From Brachionus plicatilis (lineage: Eukaryota > Rotifera > Eurotatoria > Ploima > Brachionidae), in assembly GCA_010279815.1 (NCBI GenBank), contig QEOQ01000226.1, forward strand, positions 2,855,219 to 2,919,218: DNA of 64,000 nt, written 5' to 3'. The translations under genes were made by a program, and so were the position numbers. A model generated the notes under the pieces. The model was given only the letters and a program-made list of their open reading frames with translations. It did not search any database and had not been told where the DNA came from. This document shows, piece after piece, positions 1 through 10,760 of the stretch (position 1 is its first letter; every line of letters starts with the position of its first letter).

Positions 1-671
1 GTCCCGGTCATTGGTGATCCGGCAGTGGTCACAATGGTCGTCAGATCCCTAGCTTACGCTTTATAAAAGCGGGGGAAGATGTGATATAGCGACATCTTTG
101 TCGATATCACTGGAGTTAATTAACTTAACCATGAGCGTTTAAGTTATGAAGGAGCATGAATACATGTTCCAATACGTCTAACGAGAGAGATCAGATAGAC
201 GGGCCCAAGGGTACTATATATACCCAAACATTACAGGAACTGGGTTAATTAAATTAAAAGAAAAGTCTTGTTGATTTTATTTATTAACTTAGAATGAGAT
301 TTTTTTGTTTTTTTTTTTATAATTAAAATTGTGAATTCTTAATCTGTTTTAAGTACAAAAAAAGACAAAGAAGAACAGTTTGCTTTACAAAATGCTGATT
401 ATCAATAGCTCGAACTAAAAGCTAAAGAAATATTTAGACAAAAGTAAATACTTGTTCGGGCCTAGATCGAACTTTTAATGATTTTTTTATTCTAGTTTCT
501 AAAAATGAAAGCCGTCATGATTTAGAAAATCTTCTGATATGTCTCCTGATATTTCTTTTAGCACTATAATTTTTTTTTTATAAATTTGAGTTTTTGTTAA
601 GAGAAATTTTAAATGCTACTAAAATATTAGATATAATAGTACTATATGGGTTTATAATTTTAATTTTTAAA
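1..671. other. non-coding upstream stretch with a less AT-rich first 240 bases
   Basis: No convincing ORF. The first ~240 bases are clearly less AT-rich than the rest and contain a TATAAAAG-like box near 62 and a TATATATA stretch near 216, so this may be the end of a transposable element or LTR cut by the window edge. From 240 to the vezatin start the sequence is ordinary AT-rich DNA and should contain the vezatin promoter/5' UTR. Confidence 0.4.
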
Positions 672-2471
672 ATGGAATACGCTGAAGAAGACTATGAGAT
701 ATCAAATAAAGTTGTGAGTGATTACTTACACAGCCTTGGCTATGATGACGACTACAATGAGCTTAAAAAGTTTGATAAAAAAAATGAAAAAAATGATGAT
801 TTAGCATGCCGACCTGTTCCAAATTTAAACTTTTTAAAATTTCACCCTGTAGCTTATCTATTTAACTCGGAATTTCTAATCGAATTAGTCAAAAATAATC
901 GAGAAATTTTTAATGAATCAATTTCCAATTTGGATAATCAAACCATTATCAAAGAAAATCTCAAATTTATTCAATGCCTAGAAGATTTTAGCTTTATTCG
1001 GTCAATTTATTACCATAAACATTTTTTTTTTATCTCTTTTTTTCTTTTATTGTCCCTTAGTGCCCTGAGTATTCCAATATTTATTTCCATTATTTTCTTT
1101 TTTTTTATACTGATTTTTTTTAGGTATAAAATAGTCACCAAATTTCTGCTAATTTGGCTAAATTTATCCAACAAGTATGTTCAGGAAGCTAAAAAAATAT
1201 TTGTATTTATTAAACACAGTGATTTGGTCGAATTGTCTTTGAAAAGAAGACATTTTACATTTTCATCTAAATCAGACATTAATTTTGTTTTTCGAAAGAA
1301 TATTTTTCTGATTTTAAGAAAAAATTTCTATCAACTAAAAAAAATTAATCTTGGACTATTAAACAATATTGAGCAAGATTGGCAACATTTTATTTGCTCA
1401 ATAAATGATTCAGATTTGAGCCCAGTGATGAGAATTGATGGTCTAGAACTTGACGAGTTAACTGATAATTATAGCCATAGCTGTGTAAATTCAATAATTA
1501 AGCTAAACTCGATTTTAATATCAGAAAATTTTAAGTTAATTATTTTAAAGTTTTTCTATTTATTTCAAAATGGTTCTGATTTTTTCAAATTTTTTATTTT
1601 GGCTCTAAATTCGGTACTTGGAATACATAAATTTGTAAAAAAATTAAAAAAATTTGAAAAATTAAGTAAATTGATAGATCAAGAAGAGGAAACCTCGGAG
1701 ATAGTCCGCGTTGATCCATTGAAATATGACGATAATCTAATACTGTATTTAAGATCATGTCTTCTCAGTTCCTTTGACTTAAAAAATCAGAGAGATAATC
1801 AAGCTAAAGCGGAAAAAACAAAGCTTATCAGAATGGGACTAGAATGTTGTAGTTTGTATCTTGACCAAATTGAGACCAGTCTAGGCTTGGAAGTTCCACA
1901 AGTCAAAGTTTCTCAAGCATCACCAGATAAGCCCGAATCCGAAAATTTTGTCACACTTCAAGAAACTATTCCTGAAAATCAAGAGCTTATTTTCGAGGAT
2001 GAAATATTCGAAGCTGAGAATGATCCAAACAGCATGGCAAAGGAAAAACTTAAAAATTTTGAACCCGAAGAGCTGAGTCCAAAAGAAAAACAAGAATTAT
2101 TAAATACTAAAAATTTATTTTATGAGCTGAAATATGCTCTAAAATGGAAGACTAATGAGTGGAAGGAAAGGGAAAAGCGGGCCAAGCATGTTAATGATAG
2201 AAAGCCTGGTGAAATAAGTGAATTTGGAATGAGAAATGAAAATCATCTTTTGGACAATGATATTTTAATTTATAAATCAGGCTTAAGAAAGAGAACAGAT
2301 TTAAAGTCGGAATTGAAGCAATTTAATGAAAAAAAAAGCAAATATTCCAATGATGAAAATTGGGAAAATTATCGGAGTGAATCGCATAGTTCAATTTTAT
2401 CTGATATTATGGCAAAAAGAAATAAGTTAATGTGTCAAAGTGATGAAAGTGAGGAAATTTTTGGAGATTGA
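672..2471 (+). CDS. VEZT: vezatin-like adherens-junction membrane protein
   Basis: Single-exon gene of 599 codons. I chose the ATG at 672 because the protein then starts with an acidic stretch followed by a YLHSLGYDDD segment, which matches the vezatin N-terminus (YLQDLGHTD in human as remembered). A long hydrophobic hairpin at about residues 115-152 supplies two membrane passes. Two more family-like blocks follow: LRKNFYQLKK (~residue 220) and, near the C-terminus, an LSPKEKQELL...ELKYALKWK block like the conserved vezatin tail motif. Vezatin is known as a transmembrane protein that links myosin VIIA to the cadherin-catenin complex. Human vezatin is ~780 aa, so this is shorter, mainly at the C-terminus. 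It is unusual among the long genes here in having no intron. Upstream in-frame codons back to 594 lack an ATG and are probably 5' UTR. Confidence 0.8.
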   Translation: MEYAEEDYEISNKVVSDYLHSLGYDDDYNELKKFDKKNEKNDDLACRPVPNLNFLKFHPVAYLFNSEFLIELVKNNREIFNESISNLDNQTIIKENLKFIQCLEDFSFIRSIYYHKHFFFISFFLLLSLSALSIPIFISIIFFFFILIFFRYKIVTKFLLIWLNLSNKYVQEAKKIFVFIKHSDLVELSLKRRHFTFSSKSDINFVFRKNIFLILRKNFYQLKKINLGLLNNIEQDWQHFICSINDSDLSPVMRIDGLELDELTDNYSHSCVNSIIKLNSILISENFKLIILKFFYLFQNGSDFFKFFILALNSVLGIHKFVKKLKKFEKLSKLIDQEEETSEIVRVDPLKYDDNLILYLRSCLLSSFDLKNQRDNQAKAEKTKLIRMGLECCSLYLDQIETSLGLEVPQVKVSQASPDKPESENFVTLQETIPENQELIFEDEIFEAENDPNSMAKEKLKNFEPEELSPKEKQELLNTKNLFYELKYALKWKTNEWKEREKRAKHVNDRKPGEISEFGMRNENHLLDNDILIYKSGLRKRTDLKSELKQFNEKKSKYSNDENWENYRSESHSSILSDIMAKRNKLMCQSDESEEIFGD

Positions 2472-2826
2472 TTTTTTTAATAAAAATTTTAGAGAAGAAA
2501 TAATTTTTATGATTTTGTTTGACATTTTTAATTTAAATTTTTCTTATTTGAAAAATGAAAATTTTTATAAAATTATCATGAGGAAAAATCTGAAAAAAAG
2601 TATTTAACATGTTTAGTTGGTCCTGTTTTTTGCTTACCAAAATCTTAAACATTTTTCCAAGAAAATAAAGCAGGATTGATTTAAAAAAAATTAATTTTTA
2701 AAAAGGTTTATAAATCACTTTTTGTTTAAATCCAATAACTCAAAAATTTTAATGTTTTCTATAATTTATTTAGATTTTACAAATTTATCTTGAAAGATTA
2801 AAAAAAAAGATTAATTAAAAAATTAT
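2472..2826. other. intergenic, convergent 3' ends
   Basis: A 355-bp spacer between the vezatin stop and the stop of the PTGES2-like gene on the other strand. It is AT-rich, contains AATAAA-type poly(A) signals in both orientations and shows no coding frame. Confidence 0.5.
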
Positions 2827-5800
2827 TTAGAATATAATAAACCTTTTGGTTTTTTTATTTAAATTTTCTTCTTTTTGCTGGTTTTCTTTGACTTGTGTAT
2901 CAGATAATTTGTCTGGGTTGTTTAAAACAAATCCTCCTTTGTTATTCTCGACCTGTTCTTTGCACGAATCGTACCAATGCTTGATTTTGCTATGCGTCAT
3001 CATGTCTTCAAACGCTGGACAGCCTTCATACGAAGATATAGCCCCGTACAGTGCCTTTTAAAATGATAGTTTTTAATTTAATACAAAAAGAACTATCGGT
3101 AAAGATTAGGTTATTTTTTCCCAACTCAACTAATGGCATTTTGTTTTTTTTTTAAGATCGGAATGATTTTACAAAACCTTTTAATGAAATTTTTCCATTT
3201 TTTCTATCACCAAATAACTTCCGAAGATTGGAATATGAAAAATAAAAATTGAATCATTTTTGTTATTTATAAATTTAATTTAAAAACTAATCTTTATTTA
3301 ACAAATCTAGCCATATTTTCAGATAATTTAGGGTCAAAACCTGTAATTGGAATTTTGTTTGGAGCCAAAAAAAATTTAAATTATCAAAAAATTCAGGCTG
3401 TATTGCTGAAGGCTTAAAAGTTGATTTTTCGATTTTTTATGAAAAAATCATTTTATTTAATTTATAAAAACTACATTATCTAAAAGATAATTTTATGCTA
3501 TTAAAAAAATTTCACCAGCTTTTGGGTGTATCTGGAAAGTTATGAAGGTGTCTTTGGATGTTTTTCATTTGAAATTTTAATGTGATGATAATTATTTTAG
3601 GTTAAAAAGAGTTAATAAAATTCAGGTAATTAGAAACAAATATTTAGAAAAAATTTTTTGTAATAATTTTTTTGATTAACACCGGTGTTGTTTTTTTAAA
3701 TCCTGGTGGTTGTAAGTTATACAGCTAACCAAAAATTAGGCATTGTGAATTTTGGAACCAAGACCAAAAACAAAAATTTAAAATAAAATAACTTTGTTAC
3801 TATGAGTCTAAAATTTGTTCTACAAAATGTGTTAGAAAATCATCAAAGATACATTGCAGACTAAGTGCAGAGACTAAATTTTGATGATACAAAGTCTGTA
3901 TCATCTGATACATTTTGCAGAACAATTTTTAGACTCATAGTAAAAAAGTTATTTAATTTTAAATTTTTGTTTTTGTTCTGTGTTCCAAAATTCACAATGC
4001 CAAAAAATTATTTAAAAAATAAACTTTTTTTTGTTCGAAATTTGAACAAAATTATAAAAAATTACGAAAAATGTCAATTTTTTGCTTCAATTTTCGTAAA
4101 ATTTCGTAAAAAAATAAATTATAAAAATTTGAATTTTATAAAAAAAATATAGGTACTTTCCTAATATTTAAATTACTTAAAAAATATGACAGAAAATTAT
4201 ATATTACATTGTAAGAGGGCTAATTATAAGAAAAAATACTAAACTAGTGTAATATTACGTAAAATTACGTAAGATTATATTATCTTACATTTTCTTACAT
4301 ACAAGAAATGATGTAATATTATGTAAGCTTACATTTTCTGACATAAAATTACGTAAAATGATGTAATCTTACCCATTATACTGTCAAACTTTAAACACTG
4401 TAATTGCTATTTGAATTGAAAAAATTTTGATTTAAATTTTTTTAAAAGGAAATTAATTATTTTTAATTGAACTTAAAAATTAATTAGCAGGAGAAAATAA
4501 TTATTACCGTAGGTAAAAAAAGTAAAAAAATTTACCAAATCCGATAGATTCGGTCTGGATCCTCCCATAAAAGTACCTCTTAAAGAATTAACCCATTCAT
4601 CGCACATTTCGTACATAGAAACTCTTACATCCTCTTTTAAATTGTACCTTGAATAAAATTTAATAAAGAAACAAATTAAATTTGATATTTTATTACTTTC
4701 TCTTGAGACTTTTTCCCAAAATAAACATGACAGCTGAGCCTATGTACTTAATGCAAGATCGCTGAAAATCTGAAAAATTATTCTTCCAGTCTCCGACTTG
4801 ATCATACCAATTGAATGCGGCCAAAGTTTCGCTCATGGTTCGATAAACATTTGGGGATATAACATGAATAAATTTTGAATCTACCCATTTTCGCCAATCT
4901 CTCTCATCTCTTAAGGAAACAAAAAATTTCTTTTCATTAAATTTTCATCAATGATTACTTTCTTTCGCTGACATCTTTTCCGTCAGTCATTTTTTCCGAG
5001 TGAAGCATCACGAAATACTTGTTCACAAATTCACTCGATTTATTTTTTTCACTCGAATCGACTTCCATCGGCTCATAATATTTAACTATTTGAGCCAACG
5101 GAGTACTCGGGTCTAATCGCAAGGTCTCCAAAGCACTTACAATGACCGATGATTCATTCAGTTGCTAAACAAAAACTTAAGAAAAAATATTTTGTCTTTT
5201 AAATTTACCAAAATTTCGGGATCAAGCTCTTCCGGGTTTGTTTTAGAGGGATATTGAATGGCTAAAGTTGGAACTTTTTTATAACCAGACCAGTCCAATT
5301 GTGACTTGTTAATTGAGTTTACTTCAACTATGTCATAGCTGTATCCATAATAGTCCAAATAAGCTCTAACTTTGCAGCAAAATGGACAAGTCACGTACTG
5401 GTACAAAGTTATTTTTATATTTCCAGGATTTTTACCTCGATTTAACTTAAATTTAAGTGGAAATAAAATTTTAAAAATTTAATTTTTTTTTAATTACTGA
5501 TCTAGAAGGCTTAATTTTTCCAGGTAAATTGCTGCTTTGATAATTTATTTCAAAGCTAGGAGCATTAGACTTTCTTTTTTCCAAATAATATGATATGGAA
5601 AAATATGCCAGAGCACCACTTGCAAAAATTACCAATAATTTTCTTAATGAATTGTCTTTTTCTACCGGTAATTGTGTGTTTTTATTCAAAGGAGCCTTTG
5701 TGCTTGCATTTTGAGGAGTCTCGGATGAGTTGAGACGTTTTGGTGTGAAAATAAGCCGGGAGTCTGTTTTTAAGTTAAAATATGTTGCTTGAAATGGTTT

Positions 5801-5845
5801 AAAAGCTCGGTAAGAACGGTGGGTTTGATTTAGCAACTTAAACAT
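2827..5845 (-). CDS. PTGES2: PTGES2-like membrane-associated glutaredoxin/GST-fold protein, copy 1
   Basis: Six exons, minus strand: 5845-5498, 5445-5209, 5164-4959, 4909-4697, 4647-4536, 3054-2827. All junctions are GT-AG and in frame, giving 447 aa (human ~377). Exon 1 encodes a basic N-terminus and one membrane segment near residues 67-90. Exon 2 has the glutaredoxin motif YQYVTCPFC, with Cys136 and Cys139, then KVRAYLDYYGY. Exons 3-6 carry the GST-C-like half: LNESSVIVSALETL, WRKWVDSKFIHVISPNVYRT, FMGGSRPNLSDL, ALYGAISSYEG. PTGES2 is a Golgi/cytosolic thioredoxin-fold protein that binds haem and glutathione; its physiological prostaglandin E synthase role is debated. A second copy lies just upstream at 7298-8882. 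The last intron (1481 bp) is inflated by repeats, while the other four are 44-52 bp. Confidence 0.9.
3739..4001. repeat. family-1 hairpin element in the PTGES2-1 last intron
   Basis: Begins GGCATTGTGAATTTTGGAAC and ends with its reverse complement. The two ~110-bp arms pair almost completely around a centre with GCAGACTAAGTGCAGA. Flanks are CAAAAATTA (left) and AAAAAATTA (right), an 8/9 match that fits a 9-bp target duplication. The apparent ORF here is a hairpin artefact. Confidence 0.75.
4186..4380. repeat. ACGTAA-rich repeat segment
   Basis: Dense repetition of TTACGTAAAATTACGTAA-type words and TGTAATATTA. The same vocabulary fills the interiors of the TA-flanked elements at 31185, 52782 and 61620, so this is probably a decayed member. 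Ends are not clear. Confidence 0.45.
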
Positions 5846-7297
5846 GACTTAAAAAAATAATAAAAATTTTAAAATTTAGATTTTATCAGTATTTTTTTTA
5901 TGTTATCTTTAAAATAATTTTAACTTTTTACAAAGATTTCTCTAGTGGTTATTTTTTTTTAGAAATTTTAAAACATTTTTTCTCAGAATTTCTATTTATA
6001 ATCAATTTATGGGTATTGCGAAATTCAAATACAAATTGAACAAAATTTCTTCCTTTTTGATGAATTAAAATTAAAGTTAACAAAATATACTTAAAAAAAT
6101 ACTGTAAAAAAGTGCAACATACTTTGTTGCACCTTTTTTTTAAATAATTTTTCTTATGCTTTAATAGAACAAAAAATAAAATATCAATAAGATTTAAATT
6201 GATTATTGGTTTAATTTACTAAAAATAAAAGAAAATGATGATTTTATTTTAAGTAATAAAGGTGCGACTAAGTATGCTACACTTTTTTGCAGTATTTTTT
6301 TAAGCATATTTTGTTAACTTTAATTTTAATTCATCAAAAAAGGAAGAAATTTTGTTCAATTTGTATTTGAATTTCACAATACCCAATTTATGATAAGTCT
6401 TAAAGGCAAACATTGAGAGTTAATAGCCTTAAAATTTTAAAAAAGAAACATCTAATTTTTTAAAAATTTATTTAATTTCTAATTTCTAAATTATTTTTTC
6501 AATATTCTGTATTTTTAATTTTTATGAATGGACTCGCTAAAAATGATCTTTAATTCAAATTTTATTAGATGGATTAATACTTTTAAATTTCTAACTTAAA
6601 CTTAATGTCTTATTTTTTCTTTGACACTTGTTCAAAAAATTCTCAACTTCGTTTAAAAAATATTTTTTGACATTTTCATTGATAATTTTAAAAAATTAAT
6701 GATATCAATTGGATGGCTTTTAGAAAAAATTAGACAAAATTAATTATGATTTTTTTTATAAAAATTTCAATTAAATTTCTGATGTTCGACTAAAATTTTT
6801 TCTTTTTTTTTCCGTAAAGTCCACTGTGTCTTTATGAATGCACACTTAATTTAGAGCTCCAAATAGCAGATCAATCAAATGGAACTATTTTTAAGTGAAG
6901 TCTTCGAAATCAAATCCACAATCTGACTGATGAACAAAAAACAGAAAACTAAAAAAGAGAATGGCTTTTTTTTTTAAATGAAAAATCCATAATTTAGTCC
7001 CGCATCAGAAATTTGAATTTTTATTCACTAATAATTTTTAATTAATTAATTGAAATAAATTGCTACCACATTTAAATAGAGTTTTTGTAAATTTTTTTTT
7101 AGCTTAAACTTAATTTAACTTTATTTATAAATTGAAAAATCACTGAATTTTAAATATAATTCAAAAAAATAAAATCGGTATTTGCACTATAACCTGCAAA
7201 TACTAGATTAATGTATATGAAATTAAAGAAAAAATATTTATTCTAAAATTTTAATAAATTAAATTTCTAAAAATAATACCAACTATGTAAAATAAAA
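5846..7297. other. spacer between the two PTGES2-like genes
   Basis: AT-rich DNA holding the family-1 hairpin at 6012-6383 and presumably the promoter of copy 1 next to 5845. From 6400 to 7297 I see no coding exon or RNA gene. Confidence 0.5.
6012..6383. repeat. family-1 hairpin element with perfect 9-bp target duplication
   Basis: Starts GGTATTGCGAAATTCAAAT and ends with the complementary ATTTGAATTTCACAATACC. It is flanked on both sides by CAATTTATG (6003-6011 and 6384-6392). The arms (~110 bp) pair nearly perfectly. The centre contains two opposed copies of a GTGCAAC/GTTGCAC-like word. The outer ~70 bp of each arm closely resembles the copy at 55036-55220. Confidence 0.85.
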
Positions 7298-8882
7298 CTA
7301 TTTATTCATATACGCAGCGTAGGCAAATGCACAGACATGAATTAAATATGTAGCCGACAAGATTCTGAAGATAAATTTTTCGTTATCTCCAGGATTAGAA
7401 GAAATTTCGTCCATTTTAGACTCAATTTCTTCTATTTTCTTATCATTTTTTTCATCTACTATAATTTTTTTTTCAAAATCATCAGCAAAGTTTTCTATTA
7501 AAATTTGCATTGAATTTTTGCTGGATCTTTTGTAGCCTTTCAAAATCTCTTGGTTCATTCTTTCAAACCACTCTCTAAATTTAGGGTATCTGGCTATTGA
7601 CTCCCGGAATACAGTACAACCTTCGTATGCTCGCACATTTCCGTACATGCTCTAAATTATTTTTGTTTATAAAAATAAAATTAAACTTTCGCAAAAATTA
7701 TACTATATCAGCTAAATTAGGATTATCTGATCCACTGATAAATTTTTTTTCACCAAGACCCACTTCCCACTGTGTCAACATCCGGCCTAAAAGATCCTTA
7801 GGAGTTTTTCCCTGGTCTTCAGCATCCCTAAAGATGAGTTTTTCTTTTAACCTTCACAATTCTTTTTAATAAAAATACATACAGTCTATTTATTAATGAT
7901 GGCTGTTTCTTATAAGCTTTATACACATTGAAGTAGTATACAATGTAGTATTTAACCGAGTTGTAGCGGCTTTTCCAGCAGCTTTTTTCAGAGATCATAT
8001 CAAATTTTTCAAATAAATTTTTAAAACTATCAACAGAGTTTAAATTAAGGACTGGAATGGCAAAATTGTTTATCCACTTTCTCCATTCAATTGAGCTTAA
8101 AAAAAAAAAATTAAAAAAAAAAATTAAATTTTGATTTTACTTTAAATCAGAGTTGGTTATATATTTATTTGGACTTGATGTGCCAGTTTCTCTGAGAATA
8201 GGCAAATATTGATCCAAAATATCACTAAAATTAATATGTTTTTCATCGCGTACACTTTCTAGTGCGCTTAGAATAGCAGTGGCGTTTGCCAAATGCCATT
8301 TTTTTTTGCTAATCTTGTCTTCCAGAACCAAAATTGGCAGTTTTCTCGCTTTTGTAAATTTAGTCAATTCCTCTTTGGAAAATGAGTCAACTTCAGTGAG
8401 GCTATAGGTAAATCCGAAATAATCCAAATAGGCTCTTATCTGGGAACAGTATGGGCAACTTTCGAATTGATAGAGATGGAGGGTTAATGGAAAATTTTTA
8501 TAAGGAGATTTATGGTGTTCAACCTTTGGCAAAAATTAAATCTTTAATTTATTTTACAATTTTTATTTACAATTTTGGTCGGAACAAATTCAGTGACCAA
8601 CGCCACAGATCTAATCTCTTCATTTGGATCATCAGATTTTTTGACAAAGGTTTTTACTAAAAGAGAACCTGAAACCAGGCCTGCTGAAAGACTGATCGCG
8701 ACTATGAGTGAATAATTGACTCCTTTGCCTATAGTTTGAACTAGTGTTGATTTAAGGTGATTTTGAGAGTCAAATTTTTTTGGAATTTGGCAAATTTTGG
8801 CGCGGTTCTTTGCATTGACTAAAGTGACCAGGTTTTTGTTAGACTTTTGCATACAAGGCGTTTGGAGAACAAATTTGAACAT
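7298..8882 (-). CDS. PTGES2: PTGES2-like membrane-associated glutaredoxin/GST-fold protein, copy 2
   Basis: Five exons, minus strand: 8882-8571, 8523-8141, 8095-7883, 7827-7704, 7651-7298; 461 aa. I chose the ATG at 8882 because MFKFVLQT matches the MFKLLNQT start of copy 1; an in-frame ATG at 8915 would add 11 residues. A membrane segment lies near residues 75-95. The motif LYQFESCPYC gives Cys127 and Cys130, followed by QIRAYLDYFGF. C-terminal blocks include WRKWINNF, NPNLADI and MYGNVRAYEG. One exon is 213 nt in both copies with identical phases, showing a tandem duplication. Copy 2 lacks the 44-bp intron that separates exons 2 and 3 of copy 1. Its C-terminal tail is longer and ends in a hydrophobic stretch (about 20 residues) that could be a second membrane anchor. 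All introns are ~45-55 bp. Confidence 0.88.
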
Positions 8883-10140
8883 CTTGTGGGTGGCTTTGGA
8901 GTGAAGTGATGACATAATGACTAAAGTAATCACATAAAATTAATGAGATTTGATTCGATTGATGTTGAGAGATTGGAAAAGGTTTATTTTTACATCATGA
9001 CGCTTGATGTGAGTTATGGCAAAATTTGAAAATTTTTAATTATGCTAAAAATGCTATGTAATTTACTTAGAAATTTCTAGTGCAATCTTAACTTTAAAAA
9101 GTGTTCATTTTTTGAAATTAGTCTGTGGCTTTAATCAGAGTTGTTTAAAAGTCCCAAAAAAAAGTTCAAGTCCGGACTTTCGAAAAAAAAAATTAATGTC
9201 TTTGACTCCGAGTATTGAAAAAAAAAAAAGTTTGCACTTTTTTTTTTTTGACTTGAGACTTGTGCCTTTAAAACAACCTTGCCTTTAATTAAGGTAACTA
9301 TCTAAGATCAGTTATTTTAAACTTGAGAAAAATGTTATGTTTAGCTAGAATTTTTCATTAAAAAATTCAATTTTTTAAGAAAACATTAAAATCATAATTT
9401 TCCTAGAAAAAAGTTTATTAAAAAAGATTTTTGATTTTGAAATCAAAAGAAAAATTCTTAATTTCTAGGCAAAAAAAATTCTTTTAAGAAAACTTGTCAC
9501 ATTTTACTTTTCAAAAGACAAAGTCAAAAAGAAAAGGTCAGATTTGATTTTTAAATTTGTTTAAAAGTTAAAACTTGGACTTTTTACTTTTTGTTTTAAA
9601 GTCAAATTCATAAATCATTTTCAAAATTCAAAGTCTTATCTAAAAAAAAATAATCCATTACTGTTGAAAAAAAAAAATTATGAAGATTAATGTGAAGAAG
9701 TATAGGCAAACAATTTAAATAAATGGCGTAATTTTAAAAAAAAATTGATATTGTCTGGTCTAAAACTTGCGGCATGATTTTTGCAAATACAGGTAAACCC
9801 AGTCAAGTTGAAGTCAAAGGGTTGTAGTAAAAAGTTTCGACTTACTGTAAGCATTGTTTATTTGTGAAATTTTTATTATTAAAAACAACCAAAAAAAATG
9901 AAAAAATAAGGAAAATTAATTGATAGAATTAGTAATGAATTCCGTAATTTTTGATTGTTTTTTTGGCAAATCAAGAAAGCTTTATTAAGATTTGCAATTG
10001 TAGCTCTAGTATCATTTGGTTTAGAATAGTAAAATAACTTAATATAATTCTTTCTTTTTCTTATTAGAATGTCCTTCCAGTTTTTTTTATTCTTGTAAAA
10101 ATTAATTAACTTTTTTAACCCTAAAAATTTTTATTGTATA
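8883..10140. other. non-coding, repeat-bearing
   Basis: Promoter side of PTGES2-like copy 2 followed by AT-rich DNA. It contains the CAGAGTTG element at 9136-9290. No coding exon is recognisable. Confidence 0.45.
9136..9290. repeat. family-3 CAGAGTTG short inverted-repeat element
   Basis: Begins CAGAGTTGTTTAAAAGTCCC and ends in a decayed complement (TTTAAAACAACCTTG). It contains AAGTCCGGACTT and ACTTGAGACTTGTG. The same elements recur at 21847-22788, 31639-31769 and as a half at 46480-46549. Confidence 0.6.
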
Positions 10141-10159
10141 TTTCTATCAGTGTTTTATC

Positions 10160-10256
10160 TCATTATGTGCAACGAGCTACCATAGGCGACCTCTCATGTT
10201 GGCCGCCTCCGCAAGCTAGTCTTGCTGTAGCTTTTTTATAATAATAATAATAATAA
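10160..10256 (+). mobile_element. probable non-LTR retrotransposon 3' tail
   Basis: A GC-richer block (GCCGCCTCCGCAAGC) runs into GCTTTTTTATAATAATAATAATAA. A short unique 3' end followed by a trinucleotide tail is typical of CR1/Jockey-type LINEs. Upstream coding sequence is too decayed to read. Confidence 0.4.
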
Positions 10257-10309
10257 CTTGAGCTTTGTGATCAATTCTAAAGCTTCACTATGAGATTGTT
10301 TTGTTATTT

Positions 10310-10760
10310 ATCAGATTCATCATTCATCATCTTGTTCAACTTGTCCAATTTGTTTCAGTTTTACAAAGTCAACTATTTCTTGTTCAGATAAGTTTTCATA
10401 TTAATGATGTGACGAAAAATTTTTATTATTGTAGAACATTTTATTTTCAAGAATATTAATTAAAGTATTTGCTTTAACGATTCCGTCAGATAACAGCTAA
10501 TTTTTAATTACTTTGACATTTTCATCAATACCTTTTTTCACTGGCCAAGGTTATTACAATGATATGGAAGATACGTCTTTAGCATTGTATTTTTGTCCGA
10601 TTGCATCGATAAGGTACTTTTGAACCTCCAGCTAAGTCATATTTCGTGCATTTTGACCATTTCTTTTCTGTACTTTTTTCTGCATCATCGGCGTTGTCAA
10701 ATGTTTGAATAGTTTCCTTAAGAGATTGATCTTGCTGGGAAGATGAGAAAATTACCAATG
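10310..10760 (-). pseudogene. decayed MULE-type transposase N-terminus (FLYWCH-like finger)
   Basis: The minus strand reads KKWSKCTKYDLAGGSK then YRCN, the Cys/His pattern of the FLYWCH-like finger at the start of many MULE transposases. After frameshifts it continues with GIDENVKVIKN, LLSDGIVKANTLINILE and a Q/E-rich segment, in the order expected for such proteins. Several stop codons and frame changes show it is dead. Family assignment is from pattern memory. Confidence 0.4.

Noticed and set aside
1..240. LTR of a retrotransposon
   Set aside because: TATA-like boxes and higher GC are suggestive, but no partner LTR, primer-binding site or coding part is visible; kept only as a remark.
2846..3061. 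71-codon plus-strand ORF
   Set aside because: Shadow of the PTGES2-1 last exon, which has clear family similarity on the minus strand.
3865..4152. 95-codon plus-strand ORF in the PTGES2-1 intron
   Set aside because: It begins inside a family-1 hairpin and continues into AT-rich DNA; Lys/Asn/Phe-rich composition, no domain.
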